From assembly GCA_031278545.1 (NCBI GenBank), contig JAITKF010000024.1:1-43630 (forward strand): DNA of 43,630 bases, given 5' to 3'. Below the pieces are notes generated by a model, which was not told where the DNA came from, did not search any database, and saw only the letters and a list, made by a program, of their open reading frames with translations. Shown piece by piece: positions 1-10,564 of this stretch (its first letter is position 1; each line of letters begins with the position of its first letter). Position numbers and translations under genes: made by a program. The stretch is from Prevotellaceae bacterium (GTDB taxonomy: Bacteria > Bacteroidota > Bacteroidia > Bacteroidales > UBA932).

Positions 1-180
1 CTTACAGTAACCATTGCCAGCGAACATGTCGATACGACGTTGCAGGTGAATGCCCGGCTGTCGAACACTTTCTACGGGAATTTTATCCCCTATGGCATAC
101 CCATAGGGATGTTGGTCGAGGCACCCGGTATTTTATGTTTGGAGTTGTATACCGGCCTTCGTATTACCGGTTTGGGCTGA
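1..180 (+). CDS. C-terminal fragment of an unidentified protein (start lies outside the window)
   Basis: Frame 1 is open from base 1 to TGA at 178-180: LTVTIASEHVDTTLQVNARLSNTFYGNFIPYGIPIGMLVEAPGILCLELYTGLRITGLG*. Not in the ORF track because it has no start in the window. Confidence 0.55.
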   Translation, partial: LTVTIASEHVDTTLQVNARLSNTFYGNFIPYGIPIGMLVEAPGILCLELYTGLRITGLG

Positions 181-207
181 CCGCTCCCTGGTCGTATGAG
201 TATGTCA

Positions 208-858
208 TTAGCCTTGATTTGTTGTTGAATCTAAGATGGTAGCCTGACCATTAACCATTTTTCCGTACAGAACCGGATTTAGGGCGGGGTCGTTGTACAT
301 TTTCATTTGTTTATAGACTTTCATGTATTTGCGTCCGGCTTCGATGTCGGCGAGCAGCTGGTCGATAGCCGTCGAAAGGTCGTCTTGTTGAGTGAGCAGT
401 ACCTGTAATTTTTGCGTGCAGTGCGTACGATGGGCATCGTCGGCATCTTGCCGTTCCGTTTCCTGCTGCATGTGATAGATTTTGAGTGTTAGAATCGACA
501 GGCGGTCAATCGCCCATGCCGGACTTTCGGTGTTGATGCTCGCCGAGGGCAACGGTGTTACCGTACGGTATTTATCGAGAAAATAACTGTCAATAAGCTC
601 GACCAAATCGGTTCGTTCCTGATTCGAACGGTCGATGCGGCGTTTCAATACCAGTGCCTCTACCGGATCAATGTGCGGGTTGCGGATGATGTCTTCGAGA
701 TGCCACTGCACGGCGTCAATCCAGTTTTTCAGGAACAGGTAGTATTCGATGCTTTGGTATTCGTAGGGGTTAACCGGCGCGGCGTCTACGTTATCCATCG
801 TGTGATAGTAGCGGGTGCAGGCGGAAAAAATGTCGTTGCTGTGTTTGCTGAATGTCAT
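208..858 (-). CDS. DUF4254 family protein
   Basis: 216-aa ORF. The sequence (SIEYYLFLKNWIDAVQWHLEDIIRNPHIDP...LKRRIDRSNQERTDLVELID) resembles Bacteroidetes DUF4254 proteins. Confidence 0.8.
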   Translation of the reverse strand: MTFSKHSNDIFSACTRYYHTMDNVDAAPVNPYEYQSIEYYLFLKNWIDAVQWHLEDIIRNPHIDPVEALVLKRRIDRSNQERTDLVELIDSYFLDKYRTVTPLPSASINTESPAWAIDRLSILTLKIYHMQQETERQDADDAHRTHCTQKLQVLLTQQDDLSTAIDQLLADIEAGRKYMKVYKQMKMYNDPALNPVLYGKMVNGQATILDSTTNQG

Positions 859-863
859 AGTAT

Positions 864-1841
864 TTATTTTTCACGTTCCATGTAATCTTCTGTAAATTGC
901 CGGAGATGCTGCCGGCGTTCGGGTGCGACGGACAGTTCGTCGAGTTGCGCCATGGCTTTGCTGAAATAGCCGGCAATACGCACTTCGGCCTGCGAGCGTA
1001 TTTGTAGCCGATGGTAAATGGCCAGCATTTCGTCTATTTTCTGTTGGGGGGCGATGTCTTTTGCGGTTAGCAGCGTAAACAGGGTCGTTTTATCATTGCC
1101 GGCGGCCTGTTGCAGGGCGAGCATCAGCAGGAAGGTTTTTTTGCCGCACACAATGTCGTTCCCGATATTTTTTCCAAACACATTGGCCTCTCCAAATACA
1201 TCGAGCAAGTCGTCCTGAATTTGAAAAGCCAGTCCCAACCAGCGTCCGAAGGCGTACATCCGGGCGGCGTCCTGCGCGCCCGCTCCGCCGGCAATCGCGC
1301 CGATTTTTGCCGACGCCGCCAGCAGTACAGCCGTTTTCAGTTCAACCATGTGTAGGTATTCTTCTTCGGTAATGAGGAGACGGCTTTCGTAATCCATGTC
1401 TAATTGTTGCCCCTCGCATACTTGCGCCGCCGTCCGGTTGAACAGTTGCAGGATTTCACTCTGGCAGGTCGGGTTCGCCCGACATAAGTGCTGGTAGGCG
1501 GCAATACACATTACGTCGCCCGAAAGGATGGCCGTATTCGTATTCCACTTGCAATGGACGGTCGGGTAATTCCGGCGGATAGGCGCATTGTCCATGATGT
1601 CGTCGTGCACCAGCGTAAAGGCATGAAAAATCTCAATGCCCAATGCCGGCAGCAGCATATCGTTGTCAATACGATCGGTAAACAGATTGCCGGACAGCAG
1701 GCAGAGCATCGGGCGCAGGCGCTTTCCCCCAATCGTCATCATGTACGACGCCGGCGCATACAATCCGTCCGGTTCTTTGGGTAAAACCAGCGCAGCAATG
1801 GCCTTGTCAATCCTCTCGCGTATATCGGAAGCAGAATACAT
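864..1841 (-). CDS. Polyprenyl synthetase family protein (trans-isoprenyl diphosphate synthase)
   Basis: 325 aa with both Asp-rich motifs: LVHDDIMDN (first) and FQIQDDLLD (second), plus GGKRLRP near the N-terminus. Confidence 0.93.
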   Translation of the reverse strand: MYSASDIRERIDKAIAALVLPKEPDGLYAPASYMMTIGGKRLRPMLCLLSGNLFTDRIDNDMLLPALGIEIFHAFTLVHDDIMDNAPIRRNYPTVHCKWNTNTAILSGDVMCIAAYQHLCRANPTCQSEILQLFNRTAAQVCEGQQLDMDYESRLLITEEEYLHMVELKTAVLLAASAKIGAIAGGAGAQDAARMYAFGRWLGLAFQIQDDLLDVFGEANVFGKNIGNDIVCGKKTFLLMLALQQAAGNDKTTLFTLLTAKDIAPQQKIDEMLAIYHRLQIRSQAEVRIAGYFSKAMAQLDELSVAPERRQHLRQFTEDYMEREK

Positions 1842-1857
1842 TTTTTTAAGTTGGACA

Positions 1858-1865
1858 CAAAGATA
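1858..1865 (-). promoter_or_regulatory. Putative Bacteroidetes -7 box (TATCTTTG on the minus strand) upstream of the polyprenyl synthetase gene
   Basis: CAAAGATA on the plus strand, about 17 bp upstream of the start codon; matches TAnnTTTG. Confidence 0.5.
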
Positions 1866-1979
1866 GTAATTTTTTGGAGAGGCAGAGAAGTTATAAGACG
1901 TTAGAGTCGTTCAGGGAGATTTCGGAGTTAAAGTAGTGAAACGCACAGGGGCGCACCCGCAGGGACAACCCTTTATCTC

Positions 1980-2012
1980 CCGCCGGCCTTCCCCGTCGAG
2001 GAAGGCCGGCGG
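1980..2012. repeat. Perfect 13-bp GC-rich inverted repeat (hairpin) in a divergent intergenic region
   Basis: C-CGCCGGCCTTCC - ccgtcga - GGAAGGCCGGCG-G. Confidence 0.85.
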
Positions 2013-2109
2013 AGGAGCGAAATCATACAAATCATGGTTCAGATAATGAACGCAGGTATCACACTTTAGGTATCACGTAAAAATACTTGAACATCTAAAG
2101 AAAAAATAC

Positions 2110-2117
2110 TACCTTTG
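2110..2117 (+). promoter_or_regulatory. Putative Bacteroidetes -7 box (TACCTTTG) upstream of ruvA
   Basis: TAnnTTTG match about 30 bp upstream of the ruvA ATG. Confidence 0.55.
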
Positions 2118-2145
2118 CGTTCATACTTTTTGAACAAGCCGCTTT

Positions 2146-2727
2146 ATGTATGAATTTATCAAAGGTTTTGTGGCGGAACTAACGCCAACGTATGTGGTCA
2201 TCGATACAGGCGGCATCGGGTATGCGGTGCATATTTCGCTGCAAACATACGGACACATCGGACAAACACAGCAGGTGCAATTGTGGTTGCATCATATTGT
2301 ACGCGAAGACGCCGAACAACTATACGGTTTTTTTGACAAAGAAGAACGCGAGGTATTCCGGCTGTTAGTAAGTGTCTCGGGCGTAGGCCCGAATACGGCG
2401 CGGATGGTACTCTCGTCCCTCTCGTCGACCGAAGTGCGTCACGCTATCCAGCATGATGATCTGCAGAGACTGCAAGGTATTAAAGGCATCGGGATGAAGA
2501 CCGCCCAACGTATCGTAGTCGATTTGAAAGACCGCATCGGGAAAACACTACTCTCATCCACCGCCGGAGCGCCCCTGCCGAAAGCCATCCACGAAGAAGC
2601 GATGGCCGCCCTGATTATGTTGGGATTCGCCAAAGTGCCCGCCGAAAAAGTCATCCGATCACTCATCAGGGAAAATACCCTGTACACGGCCGAACAACTT
2701 ATTAAGGCCGCCTTGAAGCGATTATAA
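2146..2727 (+). CDS. ruvA: Holliday junction branch migration protein RuvA
   Basis: 193 aa; MYEFIKGFVAELTPTYVVIDTGGIGYAVHIS...GVGPNTARMVLSSL...LQGIKGIGMKTAQRIVVDLKDRI with the RuvA helix-hairpin-helix motifs. Confidence 0.96.
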   Translation: MYEFIKGFVAELTPTYVVIDTGGIGYAVHISLQTYGHIGQTQQVQLWLHHIVREDAEQLYGFFDKEEREVFRLLVSVSGVGPNTARMVLSSLSSTEVRHAIQHDDLQRLQGIKGIGMKTAQRIVVDLKDRIGKTLLSSTAGAPLPKAIHEEAMAALIMLGFAKVPAEKVIRSLIRENTLYTAEQLIKAALKRL

Positions 2728-5700
2728 TGAGGAAGAGATTGCATCGTTTTTTGGGAATCTGTTTTCTATACTTCGCCTTTGCTCCGACATGGGCGCAGTC
2801 ATCGTTACAGCCGGAAAAGCCGGTGGTAATCTACGATCCGGTAACACACAATTACCTCTACTATCACACCTATGATACACGGCGCACCATCCCCTATAAA
2901 GTCTTAAGTTCCGAAGAATACCGGCGCGAGCAATTTTCGCAAACGCTACGCGAAGGCTGGGCACAACAACGTAGCGACGGGCAGGGACGCCTCGGCGCCA
3001 CCGGAGACAACCTCATCCCCTCGAGCTTCCGTATAGGCGTAAATAACGATGCTTTTGCCAAAATATTCGGCTCGAACGAAATTGTCATCAATCCCCAGAT
3101 GTCGGTCAACCTTACCTTCGGCGGCAAATGGAATTATGCCGACAACCCGATTATTGCCGAACGCTACCGGACGGCCTTCAATTTCGACTTCCAGGCACAA
3201 ATGCAGTTCAATATCACCGGCAGCATCGGCGAACGGCTGAAATTGAATTTCAATTATAACACCGAAGCAACCTTCGATTTTGAGACCAACCTGAAAATCG
3301 AATACGCCGGAAACGAAGACGATATTATTCAAAAAATCGAAGCAGGAAATATTGCCTTCCCCCTCGATGGTTCCCTGATTACGGGAAGTCAGAGTTTGTT
3401 TGGAGGAAAAATCGATTTGCGTTTCGGGAAATTAGATGTGTCGACGGTCGCGTCGGTACAGCGAGCGCAATCAAAAACCGTCGAACTGGTCGGCGGCGGA
3501 CAAACCAGCGTCTTCGAAATCAACGCTGACCAGTACGACGCCAACAGGCACTTTTTCCTGTCGCATTACTTTAAAGAAAACTATGACCGATGGCTTGGGC
3601 GCTTGCCCCTCGTCCTCTCCGGAATCAACATCAAGCGAGTTGAAGTCTGGGTAACAAATAAAAGCGGACGCTTCGAAGAGACCCGCAACTTTGTTGCATT
3701 CATCGATGACGGCGAACGCGACCGGATATACAATACCTCGCTATTCTCCGGCAGCGGCAACGGACTACCCTCCTCAAAGAACAGCAACAACCTCTATACC
3801 CTCATCAATAAAGACAACATCCGGCAAACGCAAGACGTAACGGCTTACCTCACGGCAATAGGATTACGTAGCGGCAGCGACTTTGAAAAAGTCGAAAACG
3901 CCCGCAAACTCTCGTCGACCGATTATACTATCAATACCCAGTTAGGATATATCTCCCTCAACGCCGCACTCAACGCTGATGAAATCTTAGCCGTAGCCTA
4001 CGAATACGAAGCCTTCGGTGTAACCTATAAAGTAGGCGAACTATCGACCGACGGTATTATGTCGCCAGACATGCTGACGTTAAAACTACTGAAAGGAACA
4101 AGCTTTTCGCCACGATTCCCGACATGGGAGTTGATGATGAAAAACGTATACGCTATTGATGCCTATCGAATCAACCGCGACGATTTTATCCTCGACATCA
4201 TGTACGAAAATGCCGAAGCCGGCACAGCCCTACCCTATATCTCCGAAGGCGCCATTGCCGAAAAACCTTTGTTGCGCGTGCTGAACCTCGATAACCTCAA
4301 TATGCAGAACGACGCCTCGCCCGACGGTATGTTCGACTTCGTAGAGGGCATCACCGTACTCTCCTCACTGGGACGTATTATTTTCCCCGTGCGTGAACCC
4401 TTCGGACGCTACCTTGAACAAAAAATCGGCGACCCCGTACTATCCGAAAAATATGTCTATAAAGAACTATACGACTCAACCCTGACGAAGGCACAAAGTT
4501 TTGCGGAAAAAAATAAATTCCGATTGGTTGGAAGCTACCAGTCGGAAGGCGGAGACGAAATCCGGCTCGACGCTATGAACGTACCGCAAGGGTCGGTCGT
4601 CGTAACCGCCGGTGGGGTAAAGTTGATAGAAGGCGTGGACTACGAAGTAAATTACATCGGCGGAACAGTGCGTATTTTGAACCGTTCTTATTTGGAATCA
4701 GGCGTGCCGCTGAAAGTCTCGTTAGAAAACAGAGAGTTATTTAACCTGCAAACCAAAACCCTACTCGGTACGCGCCTGAAATACACGTTTAACGACAACT
4801 TCTACATCGGCGGCACCTTGCTACATTTAAGCGAGCGACCGCTGACGCAAAAAGTAAACTGGGGCGACGAACCCATCTCCAATACCATCTGGGGATTGAA
4901 CACAGCATTCCGTACCGACGTGCCATGGCTCACCAAAGCGGTCGATGCGCTGCCGTTTTTAGAAACCAAAGCCAACTCCAGTTTAACATTCGATGCAGAA
5001 TTTGCCCACTTCCTACCCGGCCACGCATCAGCTATCGGCTCGAACGGCGCCGCCTTTATCGACGACTTTGAAGGCAGTCAGACAACGCTTGACTTGCGCA
5101 GTCATGCCGCCTGGTCGCTAGCAAGCGCACCGCAAGGACAAAGCCCCCTGTTCCCCGACGGCGACCTCACAGGACTGACTTCCGGATTCAACCGAGCGCT
5201 GCTCTCATGGTTCTACATCTATCCCGATTTTGTACGCAACACCTCCTACACGCCCGGATACATGCGCGCCGACCCGTTCCGCTTCCAACGAAACTGGTAT
5301 GTATGCGAAATCCAAATCAACGACCTATTCCCCGACCGTGAAGAAATTATCGGCTCGCCGACCAATCTACAGGTACTCAACATGACCTACTACCCCGACG
5401 AACGCGGCCCATACAATTATAGTGTCAATACACGCGCCGATGGACGATTATTAACCCCCGAAACACGCTGGGCAGGCGTCCAGCGTCCCCTTCCCATCAC
5501 CGACTTTGAAACGGCCAACTACGATTACATCGAATTTTGGCTGATGGACCCTTTTGTCTATAAACCGAACGCCACGGGCGGAAAACTCTATTTCAACCTC
5601 GGCAGTATCTCGGAAGATGTGCTGAAAGACGGTCTCAAATCGTTTGAAAACGGCTTCAGCAGCCCCGAAGACTCGACACGCTTTATCTCGACCGTCTGGG

Positions 5701-8700
5701 GGCGCGTCCCAAAAGACCCGCAAATTACCCTCACCTTCGACAACGACTACGATAAACGCCAATATCAGGACATCGGTTACGACGGCTTAAACGACTCCTA
5801 CGAAGCTACGCACTTTGCCAGCTACGTCAACCAAATGCGTTCAATTATCTCCAATACTGAAGCGCGTAACCGCATAGAAAACGATCCGTCGAGCGACAAC
5901 TACCGCTATTATTTAGACCCCGTCTACGACAATACGCAGGCCGACATCCTAGCACGCTACCAATACTACAACGGCACGGACGGCAACTCACGGCCATCCG
6001 ACGGCGGTGAAAATACGATGGGCATGATTAACCCCGACATGGAGGATATGAACCGTGATTATACAATGAATGAAACGGAAAGCTATTACCAGTACGAACT
6101 GGATTTGAGACCCGCCAACATGCGTATCGGAAGCAACTATATTACCGACATCCGCGAAGTAACCAAAAACGAATTTGACGGCGTGAAGACCGTGAAGTTT
6201 TATCAGATAAAAATACCAATTAGCGAAGGCATGGCCATCGGCGGCATTTCCGACTTCAAATCCATCCGGTTTATACGAATGTTTATGCGCGGGTTTACCG
6301 ACACGACCATTTTCCGTTTTGCCACACTGCAACTAGTACGCGGCGAATGGCGACGCTACGACCAGTCGATGATCGACGGGCAGGAAATATTGGCGCAGCC
6401 CGAAATGTCAAATGCCGGATTCGATATTTCGGCCGTAAATATTGAAGAAAATTCACACCGCACGCCGGTCAACTACATCCTCCCACCGGATGCTTCGCGC
6501 CAGATCGACCCGGGACAGTATCAGGTACGACAACTGAACGAACAGGCCATGGAATTACGTATAAATGATCTGGCCGATGGCGACGCCCGAGCGGCCTACA
6601 AAAACGTAACCTTCGACTTTCGCAAATACCGTAGGCTAATAATGGACGTACACGCCGAAGAAATACCCGGAAAGCCCGTGCACGATAACGACGTGTCGAT
6701 ATTTATCCGCATCGGCAGCGACTACCGCTATAACTACTACGAATACGAAGTACCGCTGGCGCTCACGCCGCCGGGATTTTACACCGACAACCAGCGGGAA
6801 ATTGTGTGGCGTATCGAAAATAAGGTCGACATTAATCTCGATATCCTTACCGATGCCAAGCTCGAGCGCAACGAGTATGTCCGCCGCTTTGGGGGTTCTA
6901 TTACTACGGTATACGAAAAAACAGACGGCGGCAACCGGGTACGCATTGCCGGCAATCCTAACCTCGGGCAGGTACGCATTGTGATGATTGGCGTGCGTAA
7001 CCCCTCGAAACAACGCTCGACGAGCGACGACGGGTTGGAGAAATCGGTTATTGTATGGGTAAACGAATTGCGCCTGTCAAACTTCAACGAGTCAAGCGGA
7101 TTTGCTGCTAATGCCCGCATTGCCGCTAAATTGGCCGACTTCGGGAATGTAAGTTTATCGGGAAACATGCAAACGCCAAACTTCGGCGGCCTCGAGTCGA
7201 GAATGAACGAACGATCGATGGATTATGTATACCAATACGACGTGATTACTAACTTTGAATTCGGCATGTTCTTCCCTAAAAGCATCGGCGTACGCTTGCC
7301 CCTATTTTTCGGCTTTTCCGAAAACTTTACTAATCCGCAGTACTACCCATTCGACCAAGATGTGCTGTACGATCAGGCCATGCGCGGCCTAACTTCCTAC
7401 GAGCGCGACTCCATCAAGCGATTGACGCAGGACTACACACGCCGCCTGTCGTTCAATGCAACCAACGTACGAGTATTGGCCAATTCGACTACCCCGGCGG
7501 TATTCAGCCTATCAAACTTAACGATGAGCTTTGCCTACAATCAGGTCTTTGCCCGCAATCCGCGCACCGACCACAAATTAGACGAAACCTACCATTTCAA
7601 TCTGGGCTATGCGTACAACGTCCAGCCGTTTTACGTTGAACCTTTAAAAAATATCCCATGGTTGCGGTCGCCATGGTTGCAGTTAATACGCGATTTCAAC
7701 TTTAATCCCTATCCGAACCAGTTCGCATTTAACGCTGATATTTCCCGCACCTATCGCGAAACCCAATACCGGAGCGTCATGGCGCCCGAAATTGTCATCC
7801 CGCCAACCGTGTCGAAAGATTTCCTGTGGGACAATAATTACTCGTTTGTATGGGATGTCACTCGTTCGATAAAAGTGGATTTTGTGGCCACCAACCGCGC
7901 CCGCATCGACGAACCGGAAGGCATCATCAATAAGCGACTCGACCCCGAAGGATACCGCCACTGGCACGACTCGACGTGGACTAACTTCTGGAATCTCGGA
8001 CGCAATGTCTTCTACAACCAACAAATCAATGCGCAATGGATGGTCCCGATAAACAAAATCCCGCTACTGTCGTGGGTATCGTCCGCTGTGCAGTACAACG
8101 CAGGGTACTCGTGGGAAGCTGCGCCGGTGCTGAACGATACGACATACGATCCGGGCAATACCATCTCCAACTTCCGTAACATGGGCATCAACGGCAACCT
8201 GTCGTTGGAAAGCCTTTATAATATGTCGCCATTCTTGCGAAACATCAACAACGAATTTTCGGGACGTGGCCCCACACGTCCGCCCGAAATGGTGAGTAAA
8301 ACCTACGAAAGCCCAAAAATGCGTTTCACCGCCAACCGACGCCGAACAATTAGGCATAATTTAAAAACCGACAACATCCGTACGCAAATTCTTGATGCCA
8401 ACGGAAAAGAAATACAAGGGAAAGTCGACGTGCTCAATAAAAATACCCTGGCCATAACATTAGACGAAGACGCCAATGCCGTAATGGTCAAAGTAACAGG
8501 CCGCGTGCCGAAAAAACAAAACCCCGTCAATATTGCCGCCAAAGCCCTGCTCCGCATAGCGATGATGATACGTACCGTATCTATCAGCCACAGTAGCAAC
8601 GACGCCTCGACTCTGCCCGGCTTCAAACCGTATGCCCATATTATGGGATGGGGACAAACCAATAACGTGTGGGCGCCCGGCTGGCCGTTCGTACTGGGCT

Positions 8701-9914
8701 ATCAGGACGAAAACTTCTTAAATTATGCGCGGGAACAAAAATGGCTGTCGTCCGACACGACAATTATCAACCCCTACATCATGACGCACATGACGATGCT
8801 AAACATCCGCACGACGTTAGAGCCTTGGCCGGCGTTGAAAATTGATTTGGAATTCACCCGTAATTATTCGGAAAATAATTCATGGTACAATGTGGCATCG
8901 TCCGTCAATCAACGCCAAACAACCGGTAATTTCAGCATTTCGACCATCAGCATTGCGACGGCTTTTGAAAACCCGACAACCGGAAACGACTTCGCCTCCA
9001 AAGCCTTTGACAACTTCCTACAGGCACGCACTACCATTGCCCGCCGGCAAGCCGGAGCGAGAGCTGCGTTGGGACAAGAAAACTACGACCCCAACCGGAT
9101 GGTCGACGGCTACCCCGACGGATTCGGTTCACTGTCGCAAGAGGTGCTGATACCAGCCTTTCTGGCGGCCTATACCGGTCGGTCGCCGGAACATATAACC
9201 CTGTCGAATTTCCCGCTTTGGCCATTACCCTCGTGGCAACTCACATACAACTGGCAACCGAAAGGAAAAACGCAGCAACAAGGCCTGATCACCTCGTTAA
9301 CAGTGATGTCCAAATACTCATCCATGTACTCCATCAACGCCTATACCTACAATCAGGCGTATACGCTGTCCGACATCGTGGACGGACGGAATATGCTGGG
9401 CAATTTTATTCCGATGAACGATATTATGCTAGCCAGCATCCGCGAGGAACTCACGCCGGTGTACGTCGACGTCGGCTGGATGAACAACCTTTCGACGCGG
9501 TTCGAATGGGCGCGCAACCGGACACTGTCGTTGAGCCTATCGAATAACCAAATTATGGAAACCCGCCGGACGACCTATATCATAGGCGCGGGTTATACGT
9601 TCCGCGAAATTCCATTGATTTTCCGCTTTGCGGCAGGCAGTTCGCGTAATGTAAAAACAACGCTACGAGTTCGCGCCGACCTCACTGTGCAGGACGAAAT
9701 GACTATCCTGCGAAAAATCGTCCTCGAAGACGATGCCATACCACAGGTCTCGAGTGGGCAATATAACATTAGCATCAAACTGTCAGCCGACTATACCGTC
9801 AGCAGCAATCTCACGTTACGGCTATTCTTCGACCGGATGGTCAACAACCCCTATGTGTCGTCGATTGCCACCGCAAACACCAACGCAGGATTAAGTATCA
9901 ATTTATCACTATAA
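2727..9914 (+). CDS. sprA: Cell-surface protein SprA (Sov), type IX secretion system translocon component
   Basis: 2395-aa ORF with an N-terminal signal peptide and internal SprA-like sequence (GHASAIGSNGAAFIDDFEGSQTTLDLRSHAAWSLASAPQG; RFGKLDVSTVASVQRAQSKTVELVGGGQ). It lies between ruvA and gcvH. Confidence 0.95.
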   Translation: MRKRLHRFLGICFLYFAFAPTWAQSSLQPEKPVVIYDPVTHNYLYYHTYDTRRTIPYKVLSSEEYRREQFSQTLREGWAQQRSDGQGRLGATGDNLIPSSFRIGVNNDAFAKIFGSNEIVINPQMSVNLTFGGKWNYADNPIIAERYRTAFNFDFQAQMQFNITGSIGERLKLNFNYNTEATFDFETNLKIEYAGNEDDIIQKIEAGNIAFPLDGSLITGSQSLFGGKIDLRFGKLDVSTVASVQRAQSKTVELVGGGQTSVFEINADQYDANRHFFLSHYFKENYDRWLGRLPLVLSGINIKRVEVWVTNKSGRFEETRNFVAFIDDGERDRIYNTSLFSGSGNGLPSSKNSNNLYTLINKDNIRQTQDVTAYLTAIGLRSGSDFEKVENARKLSSTDYTINTQLGYISLNAALNADEILAVAYEYEAFGVTYKVGELSTDGIMSPDMLTLKLLKGTSFSPRFPTWELMMKNVYAIDAYRINRDDFILDIMYENAEAGTALPYISEGAIAEKPLLRVLNLDNLNMQNDASPDGMFDFVEGITVLSSLGRIIFPVREPFGRYLEQKIGDPVLSEKYVYKELYDSTLTKAQSFAEKNKFRLVGSYQSEGGDEIRLDAMNVPQGSVVVTAGGVKLIEGVDYEVNYIGGTVRILNRSYLESGVPLKVSLENRELFNLQTKTLLGTRLKYTFNDNFYIGGTLLHLSERPLTQKVNWGDEPISNTIWGLNTAFRTDVPWLTKAVDALPFLETKANSSLTFDAEFAHFLPGHASAIGSNGAAFIDDFEGSQTTLDLRSHAAWSLASAPQGQSPLFPDGDLTGLTSGFNRALLSWFYIYPDFVRNTSYTPGYMRADPFRFQRNWYVCEIQINDLFPDREEIIGSPTNLQVLNMTYYPDERGPYNYSVNTRADGRLLTPETRWAGVQRPLPITDFETANYDYIEFWLMDPFVYKPNATGGKLYFNLGSISEDVLKDGLKSFENGFSSPEDSTRFISTVWGRVPKDPQITLTFDNDYDKRQYQDIGYDGLNDSYEATHFASYVNQMRSIISNTEARNRIENDPSSDNYRYYLDPVYDNTQADILARYQYYNGTDGNSRPSDGGENTMGMINPDMEDMNRDYTMNETESYYQYELDLRPANMRIGSNYITDIREVTKNEFDGVKTVKFYQIKIPISEGMAIGGISDFKSIRFIRMFMRGFTDTTIFRFATLQLVRGEWRRYDQSMIDGQEILAQPEMSNAGFDISAVNIEENSHRTPVNYILPPDASRQIDPGQYQVRQLNEQAMELRINDLADGDARAAYKNVTFDFRKYRRLIMDVHAEEIPGKPVHDNDVSIFIRIGSDYRYNYYEYEVPLALTPPGFYTDNQREIVWRIENKVDINLDILTDAKLERNEYVRRFGGSITTVYEKTDGGNRVRIAGNPNLGQVRIVMIGVRNPSKQRSTSDDGLEKSVIVWVNELRLSNFNESSGFAANARIAAKLADFGNVSLSGNMQTPNFGGLESRMNERSMDYVYQYDVITNFEFGMFFPKSIGVRLPLFFGFSENFTNPQYYPFDQDVLYDQAMRGLTSYERDSIKRLTQDYTRRLSFNATNVRVLANSTTPAVFSLSNLTMSFAYNQVFARNPRTDHKLDETYHFNLGYAYNVQPFYVEPLKNIPWLRSPWLQLIRDFNFNPYPNQFAFNADISRTYRETQYRSVMAPEIVIPPTVSKDFLWDNNYSFVWDVTRSIKVDFVATNRARIDEPEGIINKRLDPEGYRHWHDSTWTNFWNLGRNVFYNQQINAQWMVPINKIPLLSWVSSAVQYNAGYSWEAAPVLNDTTYDPGNTISNFRNMGINGNLSLESLYNMSPFLRNINNEFSGRGPTRPPEMVSKTYESPKMRFTANRRRTIRHNLKTDNIRTQILDANGKEIQGKVDVLNKNTLAITLDEDANAVMVKVTGRVPKKQNPVNIAAKALLRIAMMIRTVSISHSSNDASTLPGFKPYAHIMGWGQTNNVWAPGWPFVLGYQDENFLNYAREQKWLSSDTTIINPYIMTHMTMLNIRTTLEPWPALKIDLEFTRNYSENNSWYNVASSVNQRQTTGNFSISTISIATAFENPTTGNDFASKAFDNFLQARTTIARRQAGARAALGQENYDPNRMVDGYPDGFGSLSQEVLIPAFLAAYTGRSPEHITLSNFPLWPLPSWQLTYNWQPKGKTQQQGLITSLTVMSKYSSMYSINAYTYNQAYTLSDIVDGRNMLGNFIPMNDIMLASIREELTPVYVDVGWMNNLSTRFEWARNRTLSLSLSNNQIMETRRTTYIIGAGYTFREIPLIFRFAAGSSRNVKTTLRVRADLTVQDEMTILRKIVLEDDAIPQVSSGQYNISIKLSADYTVSSNLTLRLFFDRMVNNPYVSSIATANTNAGLSINLSL

Positions 9915-9952
9915 ACATTTATCATTATAAACAATTCAAAAAAGGAAAAATT

Positions 9953-10327
9953 ATGAAAGTTCCTACACACTTAAAGTACACGAAAGAGCACGAATGGGTG
10001 CTGATTGAAAACAATGTAGCCACCGTCGGGATTACCGACTATGCTCAAAGTCAATTAGGCGACGTAGTATATGTCGATGTAACCACCGTAGGCGATTTTC
10101 TGGAAGCAGGCGATGCGTTTGGCGCTATCGAAGCGGTGAAAACCGTAGCCGACGCCTATATGCCGCTATCCGGAGAAGTGGTTGAAATGAACGACGAACT
10201 GGAAACAGCGCCCCAGTTAGTCAATCAAGATCCCTATGGACGAGGTTGGATTATCCGAATTGAAATCAGTAACCCTGAGGAAATCAGTGGGCTGCTCAGT
10301 GCCGAAGCGTATGAGAAGCTGATCTAA
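9953..10327 (+). CDS. gcvH: Glycine cleavage system protein H
   Basis: 124 aa; YTKEHEWVLIENNVATVGITDYAQSQLGDVVYVD...FGAIEAVKTVADAYMPLSGEVVEMND contains the lipoyl-lysine motif (EAVKTVAD). Confidence 0.97.
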   Translation: MKVPTHLKYTKEHEWVLIENNVATVGITDYAQSQLGDVVYVDVTTVGDFLEAGDAFGAIEAVKTVADAYMPLSGEVVEMNDELETAPQLVNQDPYGRGWIIRIEISNPEEISGLLSAEAYEKLI

Positions 10328-10416
10328 AAATTTTTTTCAATCCCTCATTAAACCTTTTTGTAAAATTATAGTCTTAGAATGCGAAATAGGTTTTCATAGG
10401 TTTAGATTAGGTGAGG

Positions 10417-10447
10417 CGGGCAGCGAAAGCTGCCCGTTTCGTTTTTT
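10417..10447 (+). terminator. Intrinsic terminator downstream of gcvH
   Basis: Perfect 8-bp stem CGGGCAGC-gaaa-GCTGCCCG (GNRA-type loop) followed by TTTCGTTTTTT. Confidence 0.8.
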
Positions 10448-10532
10448 GGGCTCCACGCTTCAAACTTCACGCCCTATGCTTCACGCTACCCGTTTTAAGG
10501 GATGCCCCTTCAAAAAATCACCATATATAGGG

Positions 10533-10564
10533 ATTGCACCAACCGAAATGAACGTCTACCTTTG
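10533..10564 (+). promoter_or_regulatory. Putative Bacteroidetes promoter with no intact downstream gene
   Basis: ATTG (10533-10536), N20, TACCTTTG (10557-10564). No ORF follows before the insertion-sequence remnants. Confidence 0.5.

Noticed and set aside
2946-9778. Many ORFs of 60-129 aa antisense or out of frame within sprA
   Set aside because: Expected shadow ORFs of a long coding region. No recognisable domains, and sprA is strongly supported.
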